Positions 27,749 to 36,037 of a DNA stretch of 64,000 nt are shown here, piece by piece (the stretch's first letter is position 1; every line of letters starts with the position of its first letter). The stretch is from the NCBI GenBank assembly GCA_018266615.1, contig JAFEAB010000106.1, forward strand, positions 1 to 64,000, in the 5' to 3' direction. The notes below the pieces were generated by a model, which had not been told where the DNA came from, did not search any database, and saw nothing but the letters and a program-made list of their open reading frames with translations. The translations under genes were made by a program, and so were the position numbers. This stretch comes from Bacteroidota bacterium. GTDB taxonomy: Bacteria > Bacteroidota > Bacteroidia > Chitinophagales > Chitinophagaceae.

Positions 27749-29593
27749 TTAATTTACTTTTACGTTTACCCCCTTTATTTCTGTCATACCTGTAGTTCCG
27801 TCAACCTTAACGCCTGTACCGGTAATTACAATTTTTCCATCAGCCGAAATTTTATTTGAACCGGTATCCTGTACAATGGCCTTGGTTCCTTTCATTTTAG
27901 CTTCTCCGCCCGATTCAGTTTTAAATTCGGCGCTTCCCGAAAACATTTTTGCATCGGTTGTTCCATTAATCTCTATATGCTCTGCCGTTAATGAAATTTT
28001 TGATGGGGTGACTTCAAATACAGCATTACCCACTTTTATTTCAACCTTTGCCGAGGCCTGAATTTTTATAGTATTGGTTCCATCAATCTGGATGAAATTC
28101 CCACTTGCATCACACATATCAATCCGGGTTTCAATTAACGTGATATGGCTTCCGCTTTTATGGGTGATGCTTTTAGTACTATTTCCCTGGCCTCCTCCTC
28201 CGCCGCTTTTTCCATGAAACATACCTCCCATTACGAAAGGGAAATCGGGTTGGGCATATTGGAAATCGAGCATCACCTGGTCGCCTATTTCCGGAATAGC
28301 CACAAATCCGCGGTTGCTTGCTCCATCTTTACCGGACCCGGCATCCGGCGACATAACCCTGATCCAGTTGGTGGTTTCCATTTTTTCTTCCTGCCAGAAC
28401 ATTTGGGCCTTTATTCTTCCCTGGTTTTGGGGATCCTTATTGTCTTTTACATGGGCCAGCATCGGATACGCCTTTTGCGGTTCAAAACTGCCTCCCAGGA
28501 TGGAATGGGGATTATTTTGCACGTAGGTTTTAAGTTCTACATAGGGGATGCCCTCAAACCGGTTATAATACTTGTTCCCATCTTCTGTAAAGTGCTCTGC
28601 CCGGGTAATCAGGTAGGGTTCGTAATCCTGGTCTTTCAAATCATAATTTCCTCCTGGTGCTTTAACGCGTAATATCCGGCCAATGGTAATGGCGGGATTG
28701 AAACTCGTTCCCCGAATGCTTTGCAGGTCGGCGGCAATCGAATTTTGTCGAATTGAAGCCATTCCATCTATTACCTTCTGATGGAAAATTTTCAGGTCAT
28801 TGAAATTAGAATTATACTTCGTATCAAAAAAGTTGCGGGATTCGGATTGCAAAAAGGAGGAATTCTTGCCAAATTTTTCACCCGATGCTGGGGATTGGGA
28901 ATTGATCAGCTTATCTTTTGCGGGGTCATAGGAATAGGAACTGAACTTTTGAGGGGATAATTTTAAATTCATCCGCAGGCTAAGCAGGTCGTAATTGTCA
29001 TTGTCATCAATAACCGGATACGTACCGGGATGTCCAAAAATCAATTTTTCGCCATTGTAATGCATGTTTCCACTAAACCACATCGACATATAACGTAAAT
29101 AGTGAAACGAAGTTTCATTAAACTGGCAGGAGTAGTCTAACTCAAGATCCTCTAAAAAATCGTCCGGATGGATCTCATTGTCAACCCGGTTGTTGATTAC
29201 CTCTGTGATAATAGATTTTACGGATTTATCCATAAAGGAACGGCTGATACCCAGGCTACCAGTTCCATCTTCCAGTTTAATGGTTTTGCTAAACCCGATT
29301 AAGACAAAATCGGGGTAGCCGGTATCCGATTTTACAAACTGCACTTCCAGGATATAACCCTGAAATGAATAGCAACTTTCTATTTGCTGGGCAAATGTTT
29401 TATTATAGGTTATGGTAACCGGCTTGCCTACAAATTGATCGATGTCGTTACTATTGTAAAAAAAATCGTTCGATTGTTTAAAATGAACCTCAAATTTGTG
29501 ATGGTCCTGGTAAGCCTGCCGGAGTGTTAAGGAGGAGAAATTATTAAACTTTTCACCATCAATTTCCAATTCAGTTACAACAATGTATTCCAT
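27749..29593 (-). CDS. vgrG: Type VI spike protein VgrG (TssI)
   Basis: Trimeric spike that tops the Hcp tube. The 614-residue protein has a gp27-like N-terminal region (1-360), a gp5 OB-fold part around AHVKDNKDPQNQGRIKAQMFW to GDQVMLDFQYAQPDFPFVMG (about 380-460), a glycine hinge and a C-terminal beta-helix (470-614, repeats such as IKIQASAKVEIKVGN). It lies 114 bp after hcp. No enzymatic extension is fused to the C-terminus, so it is a structural VgrG. Confidence 0.93.
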   Translation of the reverse strand: MEYIVVTELEIDGEKFNNFSSLTLRQAYQDHHKFEVHFKQSNDFFYNSNDIDQFVGKPVTITYNKTFAQQIESCYSFQGYILEVQFVKSDTGYPDFVLIGFSKTIKLEDGTGSLGISRSFMDKSVKSIITEVINNRVDNEIHPDDFLEDLELDYSCQFNETSFHYLRYMSMWFSGNMHYNGEKLIFGHPGTYPVIDDNDNYDLLSLRMNLKLSPQKFSSYSYDPAKDKLINSQSPASGEKFGKNSSFLQSESRNFFDTKYNSNFNDLKIFHQKVIDGMASIRQNSIAADLQSIRGTSFNPAITIGRILRVKAPGGNYDLKDQDYEPYLITRAEHFTEDGNKYYNRFEGIPYVELKTYVQNNPHSILGGSFEPQKAYPMLAHVKDNKDPQNQGRIKAQMFWQEEKMETTNWIRVMSPDAGSGKDGASNRGFVAIPEIGDQVMLDFQYAQPDFPFVMGGMFHGKSGGGGGQGNSTKSITHKSGSHITLIETRIDMCDASGNFIQIDGTNTIKIQASAKVEIKVGNAVFEVTPSKISLTAEHIEINGTTDAKMFSGSAEFKTESGGEAKMKGTKAIVQDTGSNKISADGKIVITGTGVKVDGTTGMTEIKGVNVKVN

Positions 29594-29707
29594 GATATTT
29601 GCTTGAATGAATTTACACGGAAAACTAAATAGCCGGTTTAGGGGATATTAGGGGTAAGATTTATGAAAATAAATCTTTAAGAAAAGGAGTTATTCGGGCA
29701 GGTCTGC

Positions 29708-30106
29708 TTATTTACCTCCTGGCCAATCGTTCTTGTGTTCGGCGCCTCCCACTTTAATGGTTTGAGCGGAAACCGTAAAATTAATCATCATGGGTTGTGA
29801 ATCTATCGTATCAAACGATTCTGAAAATTTCACAACATAACCCTTTTCAAAGGAAAGTTCCTTCATTTTAGCGTCCTCATCACTCTTTTTAAACGTGATG
29901 GTACCATCTAATGGCTTGTGTTGGTTATTAACCATCGCTTCAATTATGGATGTATCATCCGTCGATTCAATCCCAAGATCAATTGTTCCCCCATATACAA
30001 CGGATGCGGGCCTTCCCTTGCCATCTACTTCACGGTGGAGCGCATAGCTGCAGGAAATAACATCAAATTCTTTGCTGCCAATTTTTAATGTTGCTTTGAA
30101 TGACAT
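29708..30106 (-). CDS. hcp: Type VI tube protein Hcp (TssD)
   Basis: A 132-residue protein forming the hexameric inner tube. It begins MSFKATLKIGSKEFDVISCS and ends ... GAEHKNDWPGGK, a good match to the TssD family of Bacteroidota: a short beta-barrel Hcp with an extended tail. It is the first gene of the spike operon; a 452-bp gap upstream should hold its promoter. Confidence 0.92.
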   Translation of the reverse strand: MSFKATLKIGSKEFDVISCSYALHREVDGKGRPASVVYGGTIDLGIESTDDTSIIEAMVNNQHKPLDGTITFKKSDEDAKMKELSFEKGYVVKFSESFDTIDSQPMMINFTVSAQTIKVGGAEHKNDWPGGK

Positions 30107-30502
30107 AAAAATAGATTTTACAATAATTAATCCTACAATTTAATTTTTTTTGGAATACTTTTAAAATAATCCCCTTTCATAAAGGATTAACAGGAATCGA
30201 TCAACTCAAAAAAAATTCCGGCAAGTCGTTTTGAAGCGATAATCCTAAAAAGGGATATTTCCCCGTTTATCTTTTATAATCGGTTGTTAGATATTGGTTA
30301 TCAATTAGCTTGCCAATCTTTCTTTCCATTTTTCCCCATTCCAACAGTTGCAATTGAAAACTGTTTTGGCTGTATAGAAGCCCATGTTTAAACCCTGAAT
30401 ATCGGGAATCAACCTGATTTATATCATCTGTTGTTTCGCCATCAATTAGCCATATTTAGAATGCCTTTTACCTGGCTTACTGCGTTACTAATACCCGGAA
30501 AT
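30107..30502. other. Non-coding gap upstream of hcp
   Basis: A stretch without a supported gene between hcp and the lipoprotein gene at 30559. It is AT-rich and must contain the hcp promoter, but no clear -33/-7 pair was found. An ORF-like run at 30431-30637 on the plus strand overlaps the lipoprotein antisense and has no support. Confidence 0.5.
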
Positions 30503-30543
30503 AAAAAAAGGCCGCCTCATTTTTCATTTGAGGCAGCCTTTTA
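30503..30543 (-). terminator. Intrinsic terminator after lipoprotein gene
   Basis: GGCTGCCTCA and TGAGGCGGCC (minus strand, one imperfect pair) form a stem around AATGAAAAA, followed by TTTTTTTAT. It lies 16 bp downstream of the stop of the 30559-30972 gene. Confidence 0.8.
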
Positions 30544-30558
30544 CATTTATTTGGTCAT

Positions 30559-30972
30559 TTATCTTACCATTACAACCCTTTGTGTTGCACCAGTTGTTGC
30601 GTTCGTAGTGGTCAATGTCATCCCGGAACAGGAATAATTAGATATGGCATAGGTTACCCCATTAACCGTAATATTGTTTCCGGATAATGCCCATGTTCCC
30701 GTAAAAGAATTGTTAGGGGAACACAAATTCCCCACATCTGTTACAATATACACCCCACCACCGCTAAAGTCGTAAGTATCGTCTCTTTCACACTGATCCC
30801 AGGTTGGAAACACATCTACTTCTGTAGCGGAAGCATTAGCCTTTTCATAAACATGGGTAACACTATAGGTGTCCATGATATCTTCTGAATTTAATTTGCA
30901 TTCGTTTTTATCTTTTTTACAACTGGTACCAGATAAAACTGCAACTAACGCAAATAGAAAGATTTTTTTCAT
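30559..30972 (-). CDS. Small lipocalin-like lipoprotein (paralog A)
   Basis: A 137-residue predicted lipoprotein: signal MKKIFLFALVAVLSGTSC with the lipobox cysteine at 18, followed by KKDK. The mature part is beta-rich with a GTWALSGNNITVNG strand pair typical of lipocalin-like domains in Bacteroidota. It is paralogous to the protein at 31311-31739, sharing the CKKDK leader, TTWDxCExDD-like block and NxSCSGMT motif. The extra cysteines may form disulfides. It has its own terminator. Function unknown; it lies 452 bp upstream of hcp, but there is no evidence that it is part of the secretion system. Confidence 0.8.
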   Translation of the reverse strand: MKKIFLFALVAVLSGTSCKKDKNECKLNSEDIMDTYSVTHVYEKANASATEVDVFPTWDQCERDDTYDFSGGGVYIVTDVGNLCSPNNSFTGTWALSGNNITVNGVTYAISNYSCSGMTLTTTNATTGATQRVVMVR

Positions 30973-31086
30973 TGATTATTTTTTAGGTTTAAACAACATC
31001 GAAAAATAATTATAAGATTCAGACAACTTTTAAAAATTGCCTGGTCCTCAATTACCACTCAAAGGTTTTGATAATTATAAGAATTT

Positions 31087-31110
31087 AAAATAACCCGAAT
31101 GGGTTATTTT
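31087..31110. repeat. Perfect 10-bp inverted repeat
   Basis: AAAATAACCC-GAAT-GGGTTATTTT is a perfect hairpin between the two lipoprotein genes. It may be an extra terminator or a structured leader of the gene at 30559-30972. A second, weaker hairpin CTTTCTC/GAGAAAG lies at 31190-31212. Apart from these and the terminator at 31263, the 338-bp gap holds nothing recognised. Confidence 0.6.
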
Positions 31111-31262
31111 ATCAGCGCTTTTAATGGGAACAATTCCTAAATTAATAATCCAAATTGCAAGCATGGCTTCCTTGCTTTATGCAATCAAACTTTCTCCTTC
31201 TAAAAGAGAAAGATAAAAGAACGGGTCTTCCTGGATTGTTAGTGGGAGATCGGGTAAAATTA

Positions 31263-31287
31263 AAAAGGGCTGCAAAAGCAGCCCTTT
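31263..31287 (-). terminator. Intrinsic terminator after lipoprotein gene B
   Basis: AAAGGGCTGC-TTTT-GCAGCCCTTT is a perfect 10-bp stem on the minus strand ending in a T run. It follows the 31311-31739 gene by 24 bp. Confidence 0.88.
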
Positions 31288-31310
31288 AATAGGTTTAGGA
31301 AAATTATTTA

Positions 31311-31739
31311 TTATAATTTCTGCAAAACAGTTTTGGAATAACCACCGTTTGGAAGATCTTCCTGAATGGTCATCCCGGAACAGGAGAAATTGGAAATACT
31401 TTCAGTTACCGGACTCCCACCCGCAAAAGCTACCGTAATGGTGGTTCCGTTCAACGACCAGGTACCAGATTCGTCTCCGGCAGGTGTGCAAACTACTCCG
31501 GCATCCTGAAAGATAAGAGCGCCACCCGCCATAATCTTTATCAGGTCATCTTTTTCGCAGGCATCCCAGGTTGTATACTCATCCACTTCAGCAGTGGTTG
31601 AATTTGCTTTATAATAAGAATGGATAACCTTGTAGGTGCCCGTAATGCTTGAGGAATCCAGTGAACAATCTTTGTCTTTTTTGCAACTGCTTGTGCCAAT
31701 CATACCCAGGATTAGGGTTAGAAAAAGGATACGTTTCAT
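31311..31739 (-). CDS. Small lipocalin-like lipoprotein (paralog B)
   Basis: A 142-residue predicted lipoprotein with lipobox cysteine at 19 (GTSSCKKDK), the same leader and cysteine pattern as the 30559-30972 protein, and a GTWSLNGTTITVAF strand pair. A tandem duplication followed by divergence explains the pair; each copy has its own strong terminator. Likely outer-membrane or periplasmic lipoprotein of unknown function. Confidence 0.8.
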   Translation of the reverse strand: MKRILFLTLILGMIGTSSCKKDKDCSLDSSSITGTYKVIHSYYKANSTTAEVDEYTTWDACEKDDLIKIMAGGALIFQDAGVVCTPAGDESGTWSLNGTTITVAFAGGSPVTESISNFSCSGMTIQEDLPNGGYSKTVLQKL

Positions 31740-31815
31740 TTTGTTTGTTTTAGTGTTTAATATGAAAATAAAAAATGTAAAAACCTACTGTTGTACTTGT
31801 TATATGAATTCAGCG

Positions 31816-32073
31816 TTAATCGTTTTGATTTACTTTCTTCATATTCTTAATGGCCTCAATGCCTGCTTTGGTTATCCAAATAACGAGGGTGTCTTCCTGG
31901 CTGGTAGTAACCAGTCCTTCTTCTGCTAAAAGAGTAAGATGTTGTTGAATGACGCTCCAGTCCTGGTACTGCCTCAAAATTATTTCTCTGGGCCGGCACT
32001 TGTACGTCTCCGGTTGAGGATCTTCTTTCGTAACATTATAAATAGTTAAAAGGGTCTTATAGCGAGATTCCAT
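31816..32073 (-). CDS. Small winged-helix-like protein
   Basis: An 85-residue protein from the ATG at 32073 (MESRYKTLLTIYN), with a winged-helix pattern: a helix-turn-helix stretch (ILRQYQDWSVIQQHLTLLAE), then EEGLVTT and a short wing with ITKAGIEAIKNM. It resembles the small DNA-binding proteins of Bacteroidota with a single wHTH domain. An alternative start at 32106 adds 11 residues that overlap the promoter region. Target unknown. Confidence 0.65.
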   Translation of the reverse strand: MESRYKTLLTIYNVTKEDPQPETYKCRPREIILRQYQDWSVIQQHLTLLAEEGLVTTSQEDTLVIWITKAGIEAIKNMKKVNQND

Positions 32074-32321
32074 ACAATAAATATATTCGAAATTAAGGGA
32101 TTGCAAACTAAATTTTGTACATATATGTGAAATCCTTGCTGGTATTGAGTTTAATTAAATTCTTCCATGTATTTTTTAAATTACCCGCAAAAAATCATTA
32201 ATTTCCGCCGGTTTATTTATTTTGATGCCTGCTGTCTTTTTTGCTAATGAGGAGCTGGAATATCATTTGTAGCCTCCATTCATTCAAGTTGGGAGTGGCA
32301 TTGTTTTTTTACTAAATTATT

Positions 32322-33956
32322 TTGATGATGGATTTGACGTTTAATAAGAATGAAGATGCCATGCGGTTTTCCTGGAGTAATATCAGGGTACAACTTGAAA
32401 AGATCCAGGAAGGGGGTGGAAAAAAATCACGGGAGAAGCAAAAGGAAAAAAATAAAATGACGGCCCGGGAACGGATTGCTTATTTGATTGATGCCGATAA
32501 ACCTTTTGTGGAATTGGGAAGTTTTGCCGGCTTTGGGATGTATGCTGAACATGGCGGATGCCCTGCGGGCGGTACGGTGAGTGGTATAGGATATGTAAGT
32601 GGAAAGCAATGCATGATCCTGGCCAACGATCAAACCGTTAAAGCCGGAGCCTGGTTCCCTATAACGGGTAAAAAGAATTTACGGATGCAGGAAATTGCCA
32701 TGGAGAACCGGTTGCCTGTAATTTATATAGTAGATAGTGCAGGTGTTTTTCTGCCCATGCAGGACGAAATTTTTCCCGATAAAGAGCATTTTGGCCGCAT
32801 CTTTCGCAATAACGCCAGGATGAGTGCCATGGGTATCTCGCAAATTGCCGTGGTTACCGGGCCCTGTGTGGCCGGAGGGGCCTACCTTCCAATTATGAGC
32901 GATGAAACCCTAATGGTTAATGGCAACGGTTCAATTTATCTGGCAGGCCCTTATCTGGTGAAGGCTGCCATTGGAGAAGATATAGACCACGAAACCCTGG
33001 GTGGGGCTGTTACACATACCGAATTGTCGGGTATTGCCGATTATAAATTTGATACCGAACAGGAATGCCTCGATGAAGTAAAGCGGATTATTTCTAAGCT
33101 GGGCGAAAAGGAAAAGGCCGGCTTCGATCGGATTAAACCGGAATTGCCGGCACGCCCTGTTAATGATATTTATGGAATAATGAGTGAGGGGAATACAAAA
33201 CCCTACGATGTGCTGGATATCATTCATTGTATTGCCGATAAAGACAGCTTCGATGAGTTTAAAAAGGATTATGGGAAAACCATTGTTTGCGGTTATGGCC
33301 GCATTGATGGTTGGGCCGTAGGAATTGTGGCCAACCAACGGTTAATTGTAAAGAATAAGAAGGGAGAAATGCAGTTAGGAGGGGTCATATATAACGACAG
33401 TGCCGATAAGGCCGCACGCTTCATCCTCAATTGCAACCAAAAAAAGATTCCCCTTTTATTTTTACAGGATGTTACCGGGTTTATGGTTGGCAGCCGAAGT
33501 GAGCATGCAGGTATTATTAAGGATGGAGCCAAACTGGTGAATGCGGTGGCTAATTCTATTGTACCCAAAATCACCATTATTACAGGGAACTCTTATGGAG
33601 CAGGCAATTATGCCATGTGCGGGAAGGCCTACGATCCCCGTTTTATTTATGCCTGGCCTACTGCAAAAATTGCGGTAATGGGAGGCGAGCAGGCAGCCAA
33701 AACCATGCTCCAGATACAGGTGGCCTCTATGAAGGCAAAGGGGGAAACGCCCACGATGGAAGAGGAACAACAAATCCTGAAAACTATTACCGATGATTAC
33801 AACCGAAAGGCCGAGCCGGTATATGCAGCCTCCCGGTTATGGGTAGATGAAATTATCGACCCACGCGATACCCGGAAATTAATTTCTGAAGCCATTCATG
33901 CCGCTAATCATTCTCCGGTGCGTGATACTTTTCAAACAGGCGTATTTCAGGTATGA
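32322..33956 (+). CDS. Acyl-CoA carboxylase carboxyltransferase (beta) subunit
   Basis: Biotin-dependent carboxyltransferase, probably acting on methylcrotonyl-CoA or propionyl-CoA. The 544-residue sequence has MTARERIAYLID, CPAGGTVSGIGYVSGK, VTGPCVAGGAYLPIMSDE, YLAGPYLVKAAIGEDIDHETLGGAVTH and the C-terminal ITGNSYGAGNYAMCGKAYDPRF, close to methylcrotonoyl-CoA carboxylase beta chains. The start is one of three adjacent ATGs (32322, 32325, 32328). No biotin carboxylase or biotin carrier is adjacent, so the alpha partner is elsewhere. Its stop overlaps the rnhA start (ATGA). Confidence 0.92.
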   Translation: MMMDLTFNKNEDAMRFSWSNIRVQLEKIQEGGGKKSREKQKEKNKMTARERIAYLIDADKPFVELGSFAGFGMYAEHGGCPAGGTVSGIGYVSGKQCMILANDQTVKAGAWFPITGKKNLRMQEIAMENRLPVIYIVDSAGVFLPMQDEIFPDKEHFGRIFRNNARMSAMGISQIAVVTGPCVAGGAYLPIMSDETLMVNGNGSIYLAGPYLVKAAIGEDIDHETLGGAVTHTELSGIADYKFDTEQECLDEVKRIISKLGEKEKAGFDRIKPELPARPVNDIYGIMSEGNTKPYDVLDIIHCIADKDSFDEFKKDYGKTIVCGYGRIDGWAVGIVANQRLIVKNKKGEMQLGGVIYNDSADKAARFILNCNQKKIPLLFLQDVTGFMVGSRSEHAGIIKDGAKLVNAVANSIVPKITIITGNSYGAGNYAMCGKAYDPRFIYAWPTAKIAVMGGEQAAKTMLQIQVASMKAKGETPTMEEEQQILKTITDDYNRKAEPVYAASRLWVDEIIDPRDTRKLISEAIHAANHSPVRDTFQTGVFQV

Positions 33957-34438
33957 CAGGCAAACCCATTGTGATTTATACCGATGGCAGTTCCCGGGGC
34001 AACCCGGGCCCGGGAGGCTATGGCGCCCTCCTGATATATGGAAACCACCGAAAAGAAATTTCCAAAGGATACCGGCTCACCACAAACAACCGAATGGAAC
34101 TCCTGGGGATCATTGAAGCCCTCAAACTGATTACTTCCACCGACCATCCCATAGAAATTTTTTCTGACAGCAAGTATGTGGTTAACGCCATTAATAAAGG
34201 GTGGCTTTCCAAATGGTTGCGTACCGGTTTTGCCGGAGGTAAGAAAAATAGGGATCTGTGGATTGACTATTCCACCATTGCATCAAAATTTAATAAACTG
34301 TCGGTAACCTGGGTTAAAGGCCATGCATCGAATCCTTTCAATAACCGGTGCGATGAACTGGCCACTGCTGCGGCAGATGGACAAAACCTTGCCGTGGATG
34401 CGGGTTATGAATCCGACCCAAACAGTCTGTTCAAATAA
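33953..34438 (+). CDS. rnhA: Ribonuclease HI
   Basis: Endonuclease cleaving the RNA strand of RNA-DNA hybrids. The 161-residue protein has the DEDD acidic residues D11 (IYTDGSSRGNPGPGG), E49, D72 and D134 (NRCDELA), and the TWVKGHA histidine loop. It starts within the ATGA overlap with the preceding carboxylase gene, implying translational coupling. Confidence 0.95.
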   Translation: MTGKPIVIYTDGSSRGNPGPGGYGALLIYGNHRKEISKGYRLTTNNRMELLGIIEALKLITSTDHPIEIFSDSKYVVNAINKGWLSKWLRTGFAGGKKNRDLWIDYSTIASKFNKLSVTWVKGHASNPFNNRCDELATAAADGQNLAVDAGYESDPNSLFK

Positions 34439-34449
34439 AAAGGCAGCAT

Positions 34450-35010
34450 TTATGCCGTGGCGAAATATTTAGCCGATACGGTGCGGTAAATATGGTAAAC
34501 CCCAAACAAGCCAAAAGTATATACCAGGTCGGCAATTAAGGCCGTGCGGAAAAAGGGCAGGGCTGCTACATAACAATCAATCAGCCCGGCGCCATTCTGA
34601 GGGTAGGTTTGGTAAATGGGGTTTTCAATCAGGAAATAAGAAAGGTTAGAAAGTACATAGAAAATAATAGACGCCGAAATGGAATAGGCTGCCAGGTTTA
34701 ACGGCTTTGTATTTTTAAGCGTAAAAGCAAATACGGTGATAAGGGCAAGGATGCCATATCCGGCCAGTTGACCCCATCCCCAAAATCCGGGCGCTACGCC
34801 AAATACTTCAAACAATACATCCGAGAGAAACATGGCAAACAGGGGCATGGCAAAGGCCAGCTTTTTGTTTGGCAGTATGGCCCCCGAAAATAACGCCATA
34901 CCGATGATAGGGCTGAAATTATCGGGATACATCGCTACTCTGGAAACGGCCGCAGCCACCACTAATAAAGAAGCCACTATAATGGATAAAGTATTTTGTT
35001 TGTTCATCAC
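34450..35010 (-). CDS. DUF6580-like integral membrane protein
   Basis: A 186-residue, strongly hydrophobic protein with about five transmembrane helices; FSPIIGMALFSGAILPNKKLAFAMPLFAMFLSD near 32-65 matches the DUF6580 family of putative transport proteins in Bacteroidota. Substrate unknown. The gene converges on rnhA (11 bp) and diverges from yraN. Confidence 0.75.
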   Translation of the reverse strand: MMNKQNTLSIIVASLLVVAAAVSRVAMYPDNFSPIIGMALFSGAILPNKKLAFAMPLFAMFLSDVLFEVFGVAPGFWGWGQLAGYGILALITVFAFTLKNTKPLNLAAYSISASIIFYVLSNLSYFLIENPIYQTYPQNGAGLIDCYVAALPFFRTALIADLVYTFGLFGVYHIYRTVSAKYFATA

Positions 35011-35102
35011 TGAGGTTTTGGCAAAAATACAACTAAATCTTTTTTGATTTACCCGAAATCTATTTACTCCCTTTTGATCCGGGGGCTTATTAGTTTTAGA
35101 AA

Positions 35103-35456
35103 ATGGCTAAACACAATTTATTGGGCAAAAGAGGCGAGGACAAAGCAGTGAAATTGCTTCTGGGTTGGGGCTTTGTTATCCAGGCCCGAAACTGGCGGCA
35201 CAGCTATTGGGAAATTGATATCATTGCATCAAAAGGAGATGTCCTTCATTTTATTGAAGTGAAAACAAGAAGCTCCACCAATATGGGTTTCCCTGAAGAT
35301 GGGGTAAACGAAAAGAAATTGGAAAACCTGCTCAATGCAAGCGATTTTTTTTGCGAAAAACACCCGCAATGGAAAATGATTCAATTCGATATCCTCTCCA
35401 TTCTGTTGTTGAAGGAAAGAGAAGAATACCTGTTTATAGAAGATGTATTTATTTAG
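35103..35456 (+). CDS. YraN/UPF0102 family nuclease-like protein
   Basis: A 117-residue protein with a small PD-(D/E)XK fold: LGKRGEDKAVKLL at the start, E37-x-D39 (WEIDIIA) and E52-V-K54 (FIEVKTR) as the catalytic-like residues. YraN proteins are predicted Holliday-junction-resolvase-like nucleases of unknown role. Its last 8 bp overlap the convergent cysteine-cluster gene. Confidence 0.9.
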   Translation: MAKHNLLGKRGEDKAVKLLLGWGFVIQARNWRHSYWEIDIIASKGDVLHFIEVKTRSSTNMGFPEDGVNEKKLENLLNASDFFCEKHPQWKMIQFDILSILLLKEREEYLFIEDVFI

Positions 35457-35958
35457 TTTCTTTCCCTTCTATGATGGGAATTAATTTTTCAACCATTTTA
35501 TAAGTGGCCGGACAATATTCAATATTTTGGATATGTACATGGGTGTAATCACTCCATTTCCTTTTAGATAAATGAGGGAACCCCGCACAATCTGCCGGCC
35601 TGATTTCGTAGATCGTGCATTTATTCGTTTTGAGATCGAGAAACTGGCATGGCATTTTTTTGTTGATGTAGTCGCCGTCCTGCTTTTTCAACCATTGTTT
35701 AATAAAGGCTTCGGGGGTTTGGTTGAAATGGGCTGAAATTCGTTTGATATCCTGTTTGGTGAAAGTGGGGGTCATGCTCTTACAGCAGTTGGCACAACTC
35801 AGGCAATCCACTTCCTTCCAAACCAGCGGTTCTGTTTGTGACGTAATACTGTCCATTCCCCTGGGTGGAGTCTTTCCGGTTTTTCTTAAAAAACTTCTGA
35901 AGGCTTTGCGGTGTAAGGTAAGTTTGCGGCGGAAAGAACGAAAATTAACAGGCAGCAT
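35449..35958 (-). CDS. YkgJ-type cysteine-cluster protein
   Basis: A 169-residue protein with the CLSCANCC motif (about 54-61) and a later C...C...C pattern (MPCQFLDLKTNKC, ADCAGFP), as in the Fe/Zn-binding YkgJ family. The substrate is unknown. Overlaps yraN at the 3' end by 8 bp and sits about 80 bp from the divergent xerD start. Confidence 0.85.
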   Translation of the reverse strand: MLPVNFRSFRRKLTLHRKAFRSFLRKTGKTPPRGMDSITSQTEPLVWKEVDCLSCANCCKSMTPTFTKQDIKRISAHFNQTPEAFIKQWLKKQDGDYINKKMPCQFLDLKTNKCTIYEIRPADCAGFPHLSKRKWSDYTHVHIQNIEYCPATYKMVEKLIPIIEGKETK

Positions 35959-36037
35959 GAAGGATCGGTTTGAAGGAAATTTTGAAAAACGAAATTAATG
36001 TTTAATTATCTTGTACCTGCCCGAAATTTTATTACGC

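Noticed and set aside
30559..31739. Lipoproteins as immunity proteins for the type VI system
   Set aside because: They have their own terminators, are not next to an effector, and look like ordinary lipocalin-like lipoproteins.
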